From the NCBI GenBank assembly GCA_030426085.1, contig JAUHYW010000016.1:1-64000 (forward strand): a stretch of 64,000 bases of DNA, given 5' to 3'. Source of the DNA: a bacterium (lineage in GTDB: Bacteria > Myxococcota_A > Bradymonadia > UBA7976 > UBA1532). How positions within the stretch are numbered: position 1 is the stretch's first letter; every line of letters starts with the position of its first letter. Below are positions 1 through 8,829 of the stretch, in pieces. A model generated the notes under the pieces. The model was given only the letters and a program-made list of their open reading frames with translations, was not told the origin of the DNA and did not search any database. Made by a program: the position numbers and the translations under genes.

Positions 1-40
1 TGTCCGGCGGGGGCCGCTCGGGTCGGCGGCGGGCGCGGCC

Positions 41-862
41 TCAGTCGTCGTCGCCGCCGGTGGGCAGCGGCCGCAGGACGGGGCGGTCGGCCGGCGGGTC
101 GGCCCCGTCGCCCGGGGCCCCGCCCGCGGCCTCCGCGCCCTCGCCCTCGCCCTCGCCGTCCTCGTCGACGGTGCGCCCCGGCCGCCGCTGCGACGGCCGC
201 ACCCGGCGGGCGAGGTCGGGCTCGTCGGCGAGCAGGAAGAGCGCCGACAGCGCCGCCGCCGCCCCCGAGAACGCCTGGTCGTAGGCCGCCATCGCCTCGT
301 GCTTGGCCTGCAACGTCGCCTCGGCCTCCCGCGCCTCGCGGTCGACCTCGGTCAGCGCCTGCTCGAGCGCCGCGATGTCGGCGTCGAGCCGGCCGGCGAG
401 CGCGGGGGCGTCGACCGCCAGCCCCGGCGCCTGCGGGATCGCGATCTGCGCCAGCCGGCCCCGCACGATGCGGGCGGCCTGCAACAGCTCGTCGGGCGTG
501 CGCGGGGTGCGCCCCGAGAGGCCGAGGCGCTTGACGAGGGCCGCGCTGCCCACGACCCCGATCACGTCCCGCAGGTTGGCGAAGGACTCGGCCAGATCGG
601 CGTAGGCGACGTCCCGGGCGTGGCGCGGCTCGGCGTCGTCGGACAGCTCCTCCTCGTGGGCCCGGTCGGCCCGCTCCATGGCGTCGGAGCGGGCCCCGAT
701 GATGCCGCCGAGGCCCTTGATCACCTCGTCCATCGGCGGGGCGGCGACGCCGGCGGCGGCGAACTCGGCGTCGAGCCGGGCCCCGACGCTGTCGGCGTGG
801 GTGGCGGCGGATTGGCGGACGCTGCGCGCGGAGCGGGTCCGGCGTGAGACGAGGCGTGACAT
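41..862 (-). CDS. Unknown coiled-coil protein with acidic tail
   Basis: A 273-residue protein that I do not recognise. The middle (about residues 160-205) is Ala/Glu/Arg-rich with heptad-like spacing and is probably coiled coil. The last 50 residues are Gly/Glu/Asp/Pro-rich and probably disordered. No signal peptide, membrane segment or catalytic motif is visible. The start ATG lies 33 bases from the end of the leader region it shares with the divergent TPR gene. Function cannot be inferred; it is taken as real because codon use is consistent and the overlapping plus-strand frames are Arg/Pro/Gly-rich in the way of shadow translations. Confidence 0.75.
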   Translation of the reverse strand: MSRLVSRRTRSARSVRQSAATHADSVGARLDAEFAAAGVAAPPMDEVIKGLGGIIGARSDAMERADRAHEEELSDDAEPRHARDVAYADLAESFANLRDVIGVVGSAALVKRLGLSGRTPRTPDELLQAARIVRGRLAQIAIPQAPGLAVDAPALAGRLDADIAALEQALTEVDREAREAEATLQAKHEAMAAYDQAFSGAAAALSALFLLADEPDLARRVRPSQRRPGRTVDEDGEGEGEGAEAAGGAPGDGADPPADRPVLRPLPTGGDDD

Positions 863-939
863 GGTGCTCTCCCGTGTGGTGCGCGTGATACGCGGTGGTA
901 TGTGTCGGGTGGCCCGGGTGCCCGGGTGTCCCTGATGTC

Positions 940-968
940 AACGTGACCGGTGTGATGAACGCTGTCAA
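940..968 (-). promoter_or_regulatory. Candidate promoter for the leftmost minus-strand gene
   Basis: Read on the minus strand there is a perfect TTGACA (963-968), a 17-base spacer and CACGTT (940-945). A second TTGACA copy lies at 936-941. Transcription from here would give a leader of about 70 bases before the gene starting at 862. The -10 is poor, so this is tentative. Confidence 0.35.
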
Positions 969-1056
969 CGGGTTTGTTTTTGCTGGCGTACGGGGGTTGG
1001 TGCCGGGCCCCGGCGGCGGGGTATCGTCGTGCGCGTCGTCGTCCCGAGGGGGTGCC

Positions 1057-2112
1057 ATGGTCCGGGTCTGTCTCTGCGCGCTCTTCGTCCTGGCCGGCGC
1101 TCCGGCGTGGGCCTGCTATTGGGACAAAGACACCCTGAAGATGGAGCAGCGCCGGCTGCCGGGGGTCGACGCGATGCTGGCCGGGCGCTTCGTCGTGCAC
1201 TCGCCGGCGTTCTACCGCTGGCGCCTCGCCGATCGCCGGGCGGCCCTCGCCGCCGATCCGAGCCGCCTCGACGCCCGGGACGACGCGGCGGTGGCCCTCG
1301 ACAAGCTGGGGCGGCACGCCGAGGCCATCGCCCTGGCCGAAGAGACGCTGCGCCTCGCCCCCCGGCGCTACGAGACCCTGGCCAACCTGGGCACCTTCCA
1401 CCTGCACGCCGGGCAGTACGCCGCGGGGCTGGTCCACATCCGGGCGGCGCTCGCGGTGAACCCCGACGCCCACTTCGGCCGCGAGATCGTGCAGGCCCGG
1501 CTGGTGGAGTACGCCATCGCCGCCGGCAAAGCCCGCCCGGGGCTGCCCCTCGATCGCTCGTGGGACGAGACGGTCGCCGGGGTGCAGCGCGAGCGGCCCG
1601 ACTTCGCCGACAAGGCGCTGTATTTCGAGGCGCTGGTCGGTAAGGGCTTCCCCCGCGGCGAGCTGTCGGGCTTCGCGGCCTTTGCTCGGGCGGCCGGGCT
1701 GTCGCGGGACGACGCCCTCGCCGGTCTGCTGGGCATGGTCCGCTTCGGTCAGCCCGATCATCCGGTGCTCTTCGAGGCCCTCGGCGATGTGCTGCTGTGG
1801 GATTGGAAGACCCGCACCGACGCCAAGCGCCTGGCGGCCCGGGCGTATCTGCGCGCGGCCGAGGGCGCCCCGTCGCCGGATGTGGCCGTGGCGTACCGGG
1901 CGCGCGCGGCTCTGGCGCTGATGGGGCACAAGGATCTGGCGCTGGCGTCGGTCGAGGCCCGCTTCACGAGAGAGCGCGCCCGGGGGCGGGCGTTCCAGGC
2001 GGGCATCGCGGCCGACGAGGCGCGCTGGATCGAGGCCGGGGTCGACGTCGAGGCGAGGTTCGACGCGAAGTATCTGCCGGCGCAGAAGACGGGGAAGAAG
2101 GCGGCTCGCTGA
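1057..2112 (+). CDS. Secreted TPR-repeat protein
   Basis: 351 residues from the ATG at 1057, which is preceded by a GAGGGGG ribosome site. A longer in-frame start at 895 would add an unlikely Gly/Val-rich leader. Residues 1-18 form a signal peptide (hydrophobic stretch ending AWA, then Cys), so export is likely and a lipoprotein is possible. Residues 60-140 contain TPR-like helices (aspartate-rich turn, then KLGRHAEAIALAEETLRL, then LANLGTFHLHAGQYAAGL). The C-terminal half is helical without a motif I can name. Probably a scaffold in the periplasm or outside the cell. Partners are unknown and neighbours give no hint. Confidence 0.8.
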   Translation: MVRVCLCALFVLAGAPAWACYWDKDTLKMEQRRLPGVDAMLAGRFVVHSPAFYRWRLADRRAALAADPSRLDARDDAAVALDKLGRHAEAIALAEETLRLAPRRYETLANLGTFHLHAGQYAAGLVHIRAALAVNPDAHFGREIVQARLVEYAIAAGKARPGLPLDRSWDETVAGVQRERPDFADKALYFEALVGKGFPRGELSGFAAFARAAGLSRDDALAGLLGMVRFGQPDHPVLFEALGDVLLWDWKTRTDAKRLAARAYLRAAEGAPSPDVAVAYRARAALALMGHKDLALASVEARFTRERARGRAFQAGIAADEARWIEAGVDVEARFDAKYLPAQKTGKKAAR

Positions 2113-2129
2113 GCGAGCCGGCGGCGCGG

Positions 2130-2158
2130 TTGACCCCACGCCTCCGGTGACCCACGAT
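2130..2158 (+). promoter_or_regulatory. Candidate promoter of the Septu operon
   Basis: TTGACC (2130-2135), 17 bases, CACGAT (2153-2158), placing the transcript start near 2165, about 16 bases before the ATG at 2181. The -35 is good and the -10 moderate. Confidence 0.4.
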
Positions 2159-2180
2159 CCGCCGACGAACAGGAGCGCCC

Positions 2181-3638
2181 ATGTACCTTCGCCGTCTGCA
2201 CATCCGGAACCTCAAGCTCATCGAGGACCTGACGCTCGACTTCACGCGCGACGGCGAGCCGCGGGGGTTGACGGTGCTGGTCGGTGAGAACGGCACGTGC
2301 AAGACCAGCGTATTGCAAGCCATCGCCCTGGCGGCGAGCGGCCGGGCCATCGCCGAGCGCGTCGGCGGTGACATCGCCGCCTCGCTGCCTCATATCGAGC
2401 GGACCGGCGAGGACGTGGAGGTGCTCGCCGAGTTCCAGATGGGGCCGATCGGGCATGACCTCGGTCGCTGGTATCCGGGAAGGGAGGAGGGGGAGCGCCC
2501 GGCCGGACCGCCGCTCGTATCAGCCGAGTTGAAGCTGCCCGGTGGTCGAAAGGATTTCGTATACCGGTCCTGGTACGGCGCTTGGGGTGAGCCGCAATGG
2601 GATGGCGTCGACTTCCTCATCGATGGGCAGGAAGGCCCGATCGGGGCTGTGCGAGCCGAACGTGAGCTGGTGCCCCATTGGTTCGTCGTCGGCTACGGCG
2701 TGCGCCGCAACCTGCCCGTGCCGGGCGGGGCCCCGGCGATCCGTGATCCGGTCGACGACCGTATCCGCCCGCTCTTCGGGCTCCGTGAGGTCACCGGAAC
2801 GGGCTTCGCCGACGCTTTGAACAGCCGCGAAGAGGACGACGAAGAGGGGACGCCCGGCGCTCGAGAACGAGACAGTGGGCAGTCGGGGTCCGCGAAGCGC
2901 AAGAAGCCGTCGAAGGGGGCGGCCGCGCGGCTGTTCGCCGACATCCTCAACGCAGCGTTGACCGAAGACGAGCACCTGGTGCCCGACATCAGGGGGCTCG
3001 AGCGCCGCGGCCAGGGCGGCGCCAAGTCGGCCGCGCAGCTCGCCGCGAGTCATCGGGTGGTCTTCACCGTCGATGACGAAGAGCTCAAGCTGCCCGCGGT
3101 GTGGCTCTCGGCCGGCTATCAATCGACCCTGGCCTGGATCTCGGACCTGATCGGCTGGGTGCTGTGGGAAGCGCGCGAAGGTGTTCCCCCCCACGAGATG
3201 GAGGGGATCGTCCTCGTCGACGAGCTGGACCTGCACCTGCACCCCACCTGGCAGGTGAGCCTGCCGCGCGCGCTGACCCAGGTCTTCCCCAACCTGCAGT
3301 TCATCACGACGACCCACTCGCCGGCGATCCTCGCGCAGCTCGACGACGACGAGATCATCCGCCTGGGCACCCGGCGGGGGCGGGTGGTGCGGGTCGAGAC
3401 CGGCGGCTCGCCGCGATCGAGCACCGCCACCGAGCTGCTGGACGACTACTTCGGCATCGACCGGCTGATCACCAACCCCGCCGGCGACGACCTCTGGCGC
3501 TACGCCGAGATCGCGACGAACCCCTACCGCAGCGACGCTGAAGACGCCGAGATGCGTCGGCTCTTGGATCGGTTGAAGTCGGCGAAGATCGATCCCGACT
3601 TGGAGCCAGAGCCGCGAATCACCGAGGAAGGGGCGTGA
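2181..3638 (+). CDS. ptuA: Septu anti-phage ATPase PtuA (AAA/OLD-type)
   Basis: 485 residues with the layout of an SMC/OLD-like ATPase. It opens with MYLRRLHIRNLKLIEDL, the usual start of RecF/AAA_21 proteins. The Walker A is GENGTCKT at residues 35-42, Walker B is IVLVDELDLHLHP near 340-352, and a TTHSP switch-histidine motif follows near 375. The middle (residues 210-260) is charged and low-complexity. The next gene overlaps it by 4 bases (GTGA) and encodes an HNH nuclease. That pairing defines Septu, in which the ATPase holds the nuclease and phage infection releases DNA cutting (family knowledge). Oddity: Walker A has Cys40 where nearly all P-loops have Gly, so nucleotide turnover may be slow. 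A related ATPase from a retron Ec78-type system is the main alternative, but no reverse transcriptase is present here. Confidence 0.85.
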   Translation: MYLRRLHIRNLKLIEDLTLDFTRDGEPRGLTVLVGENGTCKTSVLQAIALAASGRAIAERVGGDIAASLPHIERTGEDVEVLAEFQMGPIGHDLGRWYPGREEGERPAGPPLVSAELKLPGGRKDFVYRSWYGAWGEPQWDGVDFLIDGQEGPIGAVRAERELVPHWFVVGYGVRRNLPVPGGAPAIRDPVDDRIRPLFGLREVTGTGFADALNSREEDDEEGTPGARERDSGQSGSAKRKKPSKGAAARLFADILNAALTEDEHLVPDIRGLERRGQGGAKSAAQLAASHRVVFTVDDEELKLPAVWLSAGYQSTLAWISDLIGWVLWEAREGVPPHEMEGIVLVDELDLHLHPTWQVSLPRALTQVFPNLQFITTTHSPAILAQLDDDEIIRLGTRRGRVVRVETGGSPRSSTATELLDDYFGIDRLITNPAGDDLWRYAEIATNPYRSDAEDAEMRRLLDRLKSAKIDPDLEPEPRITEEGA

Positions 3639-4741
3639 TCCGCGTCTCGCGGGGTCCCGAACCCGAGCCGAAAGAGCTGCGTCGGGCGCGATACGAGAAC
3701 CTGCCGCTGATCCGCGCGAAGCGGGCCCGAGGGGAGGCGCTCGACCGCAAGACGGACTGCGTCGATTATCGCGCGGGCAAGGCGCGGCTGCATCAGACCC
3801 AGTACGGCCGCTGCGCCTACTGCGAGCGGCCGAAGGACGTCGGTGAGAGCGAGCTGGAGCATTTCCGCCCGTGGGCGTCGTACTGGTGGCTGGCCTGGAC
3901 GTGGACCAATCACCTCGTGGCCTGCAAGCGCTGCAACCGCAAGAAGGGCGATCACTTCGAACTGACCGACGAGGCCGCGCGGGCCACGGAGGAGGGCGAC
4001 GCCCTCGACGGCGAGGCGCCGCGCTTCGTCGATCCCGCGGCCGAGGATCCGCTGGCGCATATCCGCTTCGTACGCGTCGCCGGCAAGTGGACGGTGGTGG
4101 CCCGCAACGGCTGCCCGCGGGGCCAGTACACCATCGACAAGCTGGGCCTGCGCACGCTGGGCGACCGCTACCAGCGTTATTGGATCGGTGAGATCGCCGG
4201 CCGGGTGCGGGACGTGCGGGCAGCGATCTCCGCGGGCGAGACGCAGCGGGTGCATCGCCTGTGGAGCGGCGCGCTGCGGCGCCTCTTCCACCCGGAGGCG
4301 AAGTTCCAGGCGCTGGCCTACGACGCGCTCGACGCGGAGTTCCGGCGGCGGTGCGCGCCCGCTGGCGCCTCGACCTGCCCCGACCGGGCGCCGCGCCCGA
4401 TCCGGTGCACGCCGAGCCGTTCGTCGATGAGCTGTCTCCCGAGACCCGCGCGGCGGTGTATGTCATCCGGCAGAATGTCCCCGATTCGATGGGCGCTGCG
4501 CTCCTGGCACTGTGTCGCGAGCGGCCGATGTCATACGCCGATCTGTCGAGCTACGTCGGCCGCTCGATTGGCACGGTCAGAAAGCACGTTCGTCCGTTGG
4601 TGGAGGCCGGCCGCCTGCGCCGCGGGCGCCGCGGGCGAAGCGATGTCTTCGAGGCGGTGTAGTCGCCGGGCCGAGGGCCGCCAGGAGCAGCCGGCGGGAT
4701 CCGCAGCGCTATCGCGTCGACTCGATGGCCTCGACCGGTGA
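3635..4741 (+). CDS. ptuB: Septu HNH endonuclease PtuB, with an out-of-frame tail
   Basis: Starts at a GTG that overlaps the ptuA stop. Residues 1-238 are a convincing HNH nuclease of the PtuB/TIGR02646 type: zinc-knuckle pairs C60/C63 (RCAYCERP) and C97/C100 (ACKRCNRKKGDHF) around the ELEHFRP segment with H76. It should degrade DNA when released by PtuA. From about residue 239 (base 4350) the frame turns into a Cys/Arg/Ser/Pro-rich string without protein character. It ends only at 4741, overlapping the 3' end of the convergent lipoprotein gene. At the same point the -1 frame becomes clearly coding and gives a winged-helix domain. Either one base has been lost and the real protein is a PtuB-wHTH fusion, or the ribosome shifts frame, or PtuB was meant to end near 240. 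About 240 residues is the size I would expect of PtuB. The tail after about 4360 should not be trusted. Confidence 0.75.
   Translation: MIRVSRGPEPEPKELRRARYENLPLIRAKRARGEALDRKTDCVDYRAGKARLHQTQYGRCAYCERPKDVGESELEHFRPWASYWWLAWTWTNHLVACKRCNRKKGDHFELTDEAARATEEGDALDGEAPRFVDPAAEDPLAHIRFVRVAGKWTVVARNGCPRGQYTIDKLGLRTLGDRYQRYWIGEIAGRVRDVRAAISAGETQRVHRLWSGALRRLFHPEAKFQALAYDALDAEFRRRCAPAGASTCPDRAPRPIRCTPSRSSMSCLPRPARRCMSSGRMSPIRWALRSWHCVASGRCHTPICRATSAARLARSESTFVRWWRPAACAAGAAGEAMSSRRCSRRAEGRQEQPAGSAALSRRLDGLDR
4351..4662 (+). CDS. Winged-helix protein or domain, in the -1 frame of ptuB
   Basis: A GTG at 4351 opens a 103-residue frame with good codon use. The frame is already open from 4192, so fusion to PtuB by a -1 shift is equally possible. 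Residues 22-100 form a helix-turn-helix/winged-helix fold: an initial helix (ETRAAVYVIRQN), then RERPMSYADLSSYVGRSIG, then TVRKHVRPLVEAGRLRRGR, which reads as a recognition helix followed by a basic wing. This could be a repressor of the operon, or a DNA-binding arm that places the nuclease. No clear ribosome site precedes the GTG, which slightly favours the fusion view. Confidence 0.6.
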   Translation: MRARWRLDLPRPGAAPDPVHAEPFVDELSPETRAAVYVIRQNVPDSMGAALLALCRERPMSYADLSSYVGRSIGTVRKHVRPLVEAGRLRRGRRGRSDVFEAV

Positions 4742-5152
4742 GATGCACGGCATCGCGATGTTCTGGATCGAGCCCGGCGGCTCGGCGTTGGCGGTGCCGG
4801 TGACGCGCACCCGCTGCCCGTCGTGGCGGCTGCTCGTCTCGTCGCTCGGCTTCTCGGCCGCCTTCCAGATGCTGCCGATCAGGACTTCGGTGCCATCGTC
4901 GAGGACGACGACGGGCCAGGTGCGGAAGGGCTGGCCCTTCTTGTCGGTGAGCGTCTGCATCCGATAGGTGCCGATGACCCGGCATGATGTGCCCCAGGCA
5001 CGCTCCAGGTCGCTCCGGGTGGCACATTGCATGGGGACCTTCACGGCCGTCGTGGGGGGCGTCGATGCCTGCGAGGTCTCGGGTGAGCCGGACGCGCTGC
5101 ACGCGCCGAGCGAAAGGCCGAGGCCGAGCAGCACCGCGCGGGTCAGGTACAT
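4709..5152 (-). CDS. Small lipoprotein of unknown function
   Basis: 147 residues from the ATG at 5152, with GAGG about six bases upstream. Residues 1-18 form a lipoprotein signal peptide with lipobox LGAC, then a Ser/Thr/Pro linker. The mature domain has one Cys in each half, which could form a disulphide in the periplasm. It includes a beta-rich VVVLDDGTEVLIGS segment and a VRVTGTANAEPPGS segment that recall small OB-like or bacterial lipoprotein folds. Downstream of and in the same direction as the LysR gene, 50 bases away, so it may be co-transcribed with it. Confidence 0.75.
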   Translation of the reverse strand: MYLTRAVLLGLGLSLGACSASGSPETSQASTPPTTAVKVPMQCATRSDLERAWGTSCRVIGTYRMQTLTDKKGQPFRTWPVVVLDDGTEVLIGSIWKAAEKPSDETSSRHDGQRVRVTGTANAEPPGSIQNIAMPCISPVEAIESTR

Positions 5153-5202
5153 GTCCGACCTCACTCCTGGCCGTGCTCGTCCCGGTGCTGCTCGTGCCCG
5201 CC

Positions 5203-6099
5203 TCACCCTCCCAGGCCCTCGGCGAGCAGGTCGTAGACCGCGCGGATGCGGCGGCTGGTCTTCAGCTCGCGGTGGCTGGTGAGCCACATCGGCACCGGGA
5301 TCGGCGGCAGGTCGGGCAGGGCCCGCTTCATGCCGGGGTCGGGGTCGCCGACCTCTTCGAGCATGATGCAGATGCCCAGCCCCCGCCGGGCGAGGCCCCA
5401 CTGCACGAGCTGGTTCTGGCTGATGATCGCGAAGTGGGCCGGGGTGAGCGGCAGGCCGAGGGCGCGCAGGCCGTTGAGCAGGGCGTCGCTGCGGTCGAAG
5501 CCGAAGAAGCGGCCCCGGGCGAGCGCCTCGGGGGTGTCGGGGTCGCCGATCGAGGCCAGGTAGTCGGGGGTGGCGTAGAGCCGGGCGCCGCTGTCGCGCA
5601 CCTTGCGGGCGAAGAGGTCGGGCTGGCTGGGGCGGTAGTTGCGCAGGGCGATGTCGGCCTCGCGGCGGCGCAGGTCGGCGGTGTCGTTCGAGGCGACGAT
5701 CTCGAGCTGGATGGCGGGGTGCGTCGCCCGGATGGCCTCGATGATCGGGGGCAGGACGTAGACCGCGTTGATCTCGCTGGCGCTGACGCAGACGGTGCCC
5801 TCGATGGAGTCCGCCCGGCCGCCGGCGGCGAGCGCGGCCATCGACGCCGCCTCGCCCATGGCCCGGACGTGCTCCAGCAGGGCCAGCCCGGCGGCGGTCA
5901 GCTCGACGCCGCCCCCGACCCGCTCGAAGAGGGTCAGCTCCAGCTCGGCTTCGAGCGCGGCGATCTGGCGCCCGATGGTGGGCTGGGCGACGCCCATGGC
6001 CCGGGCGGCGGCCGAGAACGAGCCGGCCTCGGCGGTCACCAGGAAGGCCCGGGCCCGGTTCCAGTCGAAGGCGGTGGTCCAGTCCATGGTGCGGTCCAT
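5203..6099 (-). CDS. LysR-family transcriptional regulator
   Basis: About 298 residues from the ATG at 6099. The in-frame ATG at 6087 and an upstream start at 6135 are alternatives and none has a strong ribosome site. The N-terminal winged helix-turn-helix is typical: DWNRARAFLVTAEAGSFSAA, then RAMGVAQPTIGRQIAALE, then LFERVGGGVELTAAG. It is followed by the two-lobed effector-binding domain to about residue 290. The DWNRARAFLVTAEAGS opening is common in one LysR subgroup. The target is unknown. It is transcribed away from the His-rich lipoprotein gene and leaves only about 155 bases between them, the arrangement in which LysR proteins often regulate the divergent neighbour. Confidence 0.9.
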   Translation of the reverse strand: MDRTMDWTTAFDWNRARAFLVTAEAGSFSAAARAMGVAQPTIGRQIAALEAELELTLFERVGGGVELTAAGLALLEHVRAMGEAASMAALAAGGRADSIEGTVCVSASEINAVYVLPPIIEAIRATHPAIQLEIVASNDTADLRRREADIALRNYRPSQPDLFARKVRDSGARLYATPDYLASIGDPDTPEALARGRFFGFDRSDALLNGLRALGLPLTPAHFAIISQNQLVQWGLARRGLGICIMLEEVGDPDPGMKRALPDLPPIPVPMWLTSHRELKTSRRIRAVYDLLAEGLGG

Positions 6100-6199
6100 G
6101 GCCTTGCATAGCACGGCCGCGCCCCGGGGGCCCACGTCCGCGACCTCGGGGCGGGTCGGCGGTTGTCGCGGGGGTGGGGATCGACGCGGCCGAGGGCGC

Positions 6200-6229
6200 T
6201 TGATCCCACGCGTTGCCCCGCGCTACCAG
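6200..6229 (+). promoter_or_regulatory. Candidate promoter of the His-rich lipoprotein gene
   Basis: TTGATC (6200-6205), then an 18-base spacer and TACCAG (6224-6229). The predicted transcript would start about 20 bases before the ATG at 6256. It lies between the LysR gene and this gene, so the LysR protein could act here. Confidence 0.35.
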
Positions 6230-6255
6230 GGGGAACCACCCGCTCCGGAGGATTC

Positions 6256-6753
6256 ATGACGACCCGCTTCGCGCTCGCCCTGCTCTTCGCCCTGCCGCTC
6301 GCCGCCTGCGATCACGATCACGATCACGACCACGAGCACGAGGAGGTCGATCAGGTCGCCGAGGGCTGCAAGCACCTGGAGTTCGGGCCCCAGGTCGAGC
6401 TGGCCATCGACAACGAGGACCCCCCGACGATCGAGACCTTCCACACCCGCTACGACATGACGCTGACGTCCGGCGCGACGGGGCACAGCGGCCTGCTGGA
6501 TTACACCAGCCCGGGCGGCATGCATTATCTGCTCTTCGATCAGGCGTTCACGTTCGCCATGGCCGACGCGGAGGGGGCGGCGGTCGAGTCGATGATGGTC
6601 GAGGACGATCCGGCGAGCTGTGAGGCGGCGGCGGTGGTGCACCATGTGATGCTGCCGGCGGGGACCTACACCTTCCACTTCGACGAGGTCCCCGACTCGG
6701 TGCTCCAGATGGTGGTGCACGTCGGGGGGCAGGATCACGACCACGCCCACTGA
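6256..6753 (+). CDS. His/Asp-rich putative metal-binding lipoprotein
   Basis: 165 residues from the ATG at 6256, preceded by a strong GGAGGA ribosome site. Residues 1-17 are a lipoprotein signal with lipobox LAAC. Right after the lipid Cys comes the acidic/His run [12 protein letters not shown], and the protein ends in HDHAH, so both ends could bind divalent metal such as Zn, Cu or Ni. The core has a beta-sandwich look ([20 protein letters not shown] and [10 protein letters not shown]). Two Cys (in EGCKH and ASCEAA) could pair. Likely role: metal buffering or sensing at the outer surface or in the periplasm. No transporter gene is next to it, so this is inference from composition only. Confidence 0.8.
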   Translation: MTTRFALALLFALPLAACDHDHDHDHEHEEVDQVAEGCKHLEFGPQVELAIDNEDPPTIETFHTRYDMTLTSGATGHSGLLDYTSPGGMHYLLFDQAFTFAMADAEGAAVESMMVEDDPASCEAAAVVHHVMLPAGTYTFHFDEVPDSVLQMVVHVGGQDHDHAH

Positions 6754-6771
6754 TCCCGCGGTCCGGGCCGG

Positions 6772-6800
6772 TTGACACGGGGCCCCCGGTGCACACCCTT
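6772..6800 (+). promoter_or_regulatory. Candidate promoter of the hslVU-arg operon
   Basis: A perfect TTGACA (6772-6777), 17 bases, then ACCCTT (6795-6800), which is a weak -10. It lies 30 bases before the hslV start, inside a gap that follows the previous stop. No heat-shock-type element is obvious. Confidence 0.4.
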
Positions 6801-6830
6801 GGCCGAATTCAACGCGTCCGAGGTCGGCCG

Positions 6831-7384
6831 ATGAGCGCTCCCGTCTTCCATGGAACCACCATCCTCGCGGTGCGCCGCGGCTCACGGCTCGTATTCTGCG
6901 GTGACGGGCAGGTCTCGCTGCAGAACACGGTGATGAAGGGCCGGGCGATCAAGGTCCGCACCCTGCTCGACGGGCAGATCCTCACCGGGTTCGCCGGGGC
7001 CACCGCCGACGCGTTCACCCTGTTCGAGAAGTTCGAGGCCAAGCTCAAGGCGTTCAACAAGAACCTGGTCCGGGCCGCGGTCGAGCTGGCCAAGGATTGG
7101 CGCACCGATCGCTATCTGCGCCGGCTCGAGGCCCTGCTGCTCGTCGGTGACGCCGAGCGCACCCTGCTCATCTCGGGCACCGGCGACGTCATCGAGCCCG
7201 ACGGCGACGCCATCGCCATCGGCAGCGGGGGCAACTTCGCCCTCGCCGCCGCCCGGGCCCTGCTGGCCCACACCGATCTCGACGCGCGGGCCGTCGCCAC
7301 CGAGGCCATGCGCATCGCGGCGGGCATCGACATCTACACCAACGATCAGCTCGTGATCGAAACCCTGGACGCCGAGGACGCCCG

Positions 7385-7388
<4 letters not shown>
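6831..7388 (+). CDS. hslV: HslV, peptidase subunit of the HslUV protease
   Basis: 185 residues from the ATG at 6831. HslV is a proteasome-like threonine peptidase that forms a double hexamer and degrades proteins fed in by HslU. The catalytic Thr is in GTTILAVRR (residues 8-16). As the family uses an N-terminal Thr, the first eight residues (MSAPVFHG) must be removed, a short propeptide where E. coli HslV has only Met. The conserved [39 protein letters not shown] and YTND motifs are all present. It overlaps hslU by 4 bases. Confidence 0.97.
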
Positions 7389-8788
<1,400 letters not shown>

Positions 8789-8829
8789 GCATCCCCCACG
8801 ATCCGACCCGGTCAGGCAAAGGAGCGCCC

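Noticed and set aside
721-2139. A 472-codon minus-strand frame opposite the TPR gene
   Set aside because: Arg/Gly/Pro/His-rich shadow with no start signal; the plus-strand gene has signal peptide, TPR pattern and ribosome site.
4360-4741. The last 125 codons of the PtuB reading frame as a real protein tail
   Set aside because: Composition shifts to Arg/Cys/Ser/Pro, the stop falls inside the convergent lipoprotein gene, and the -1 frame is the coding one here.
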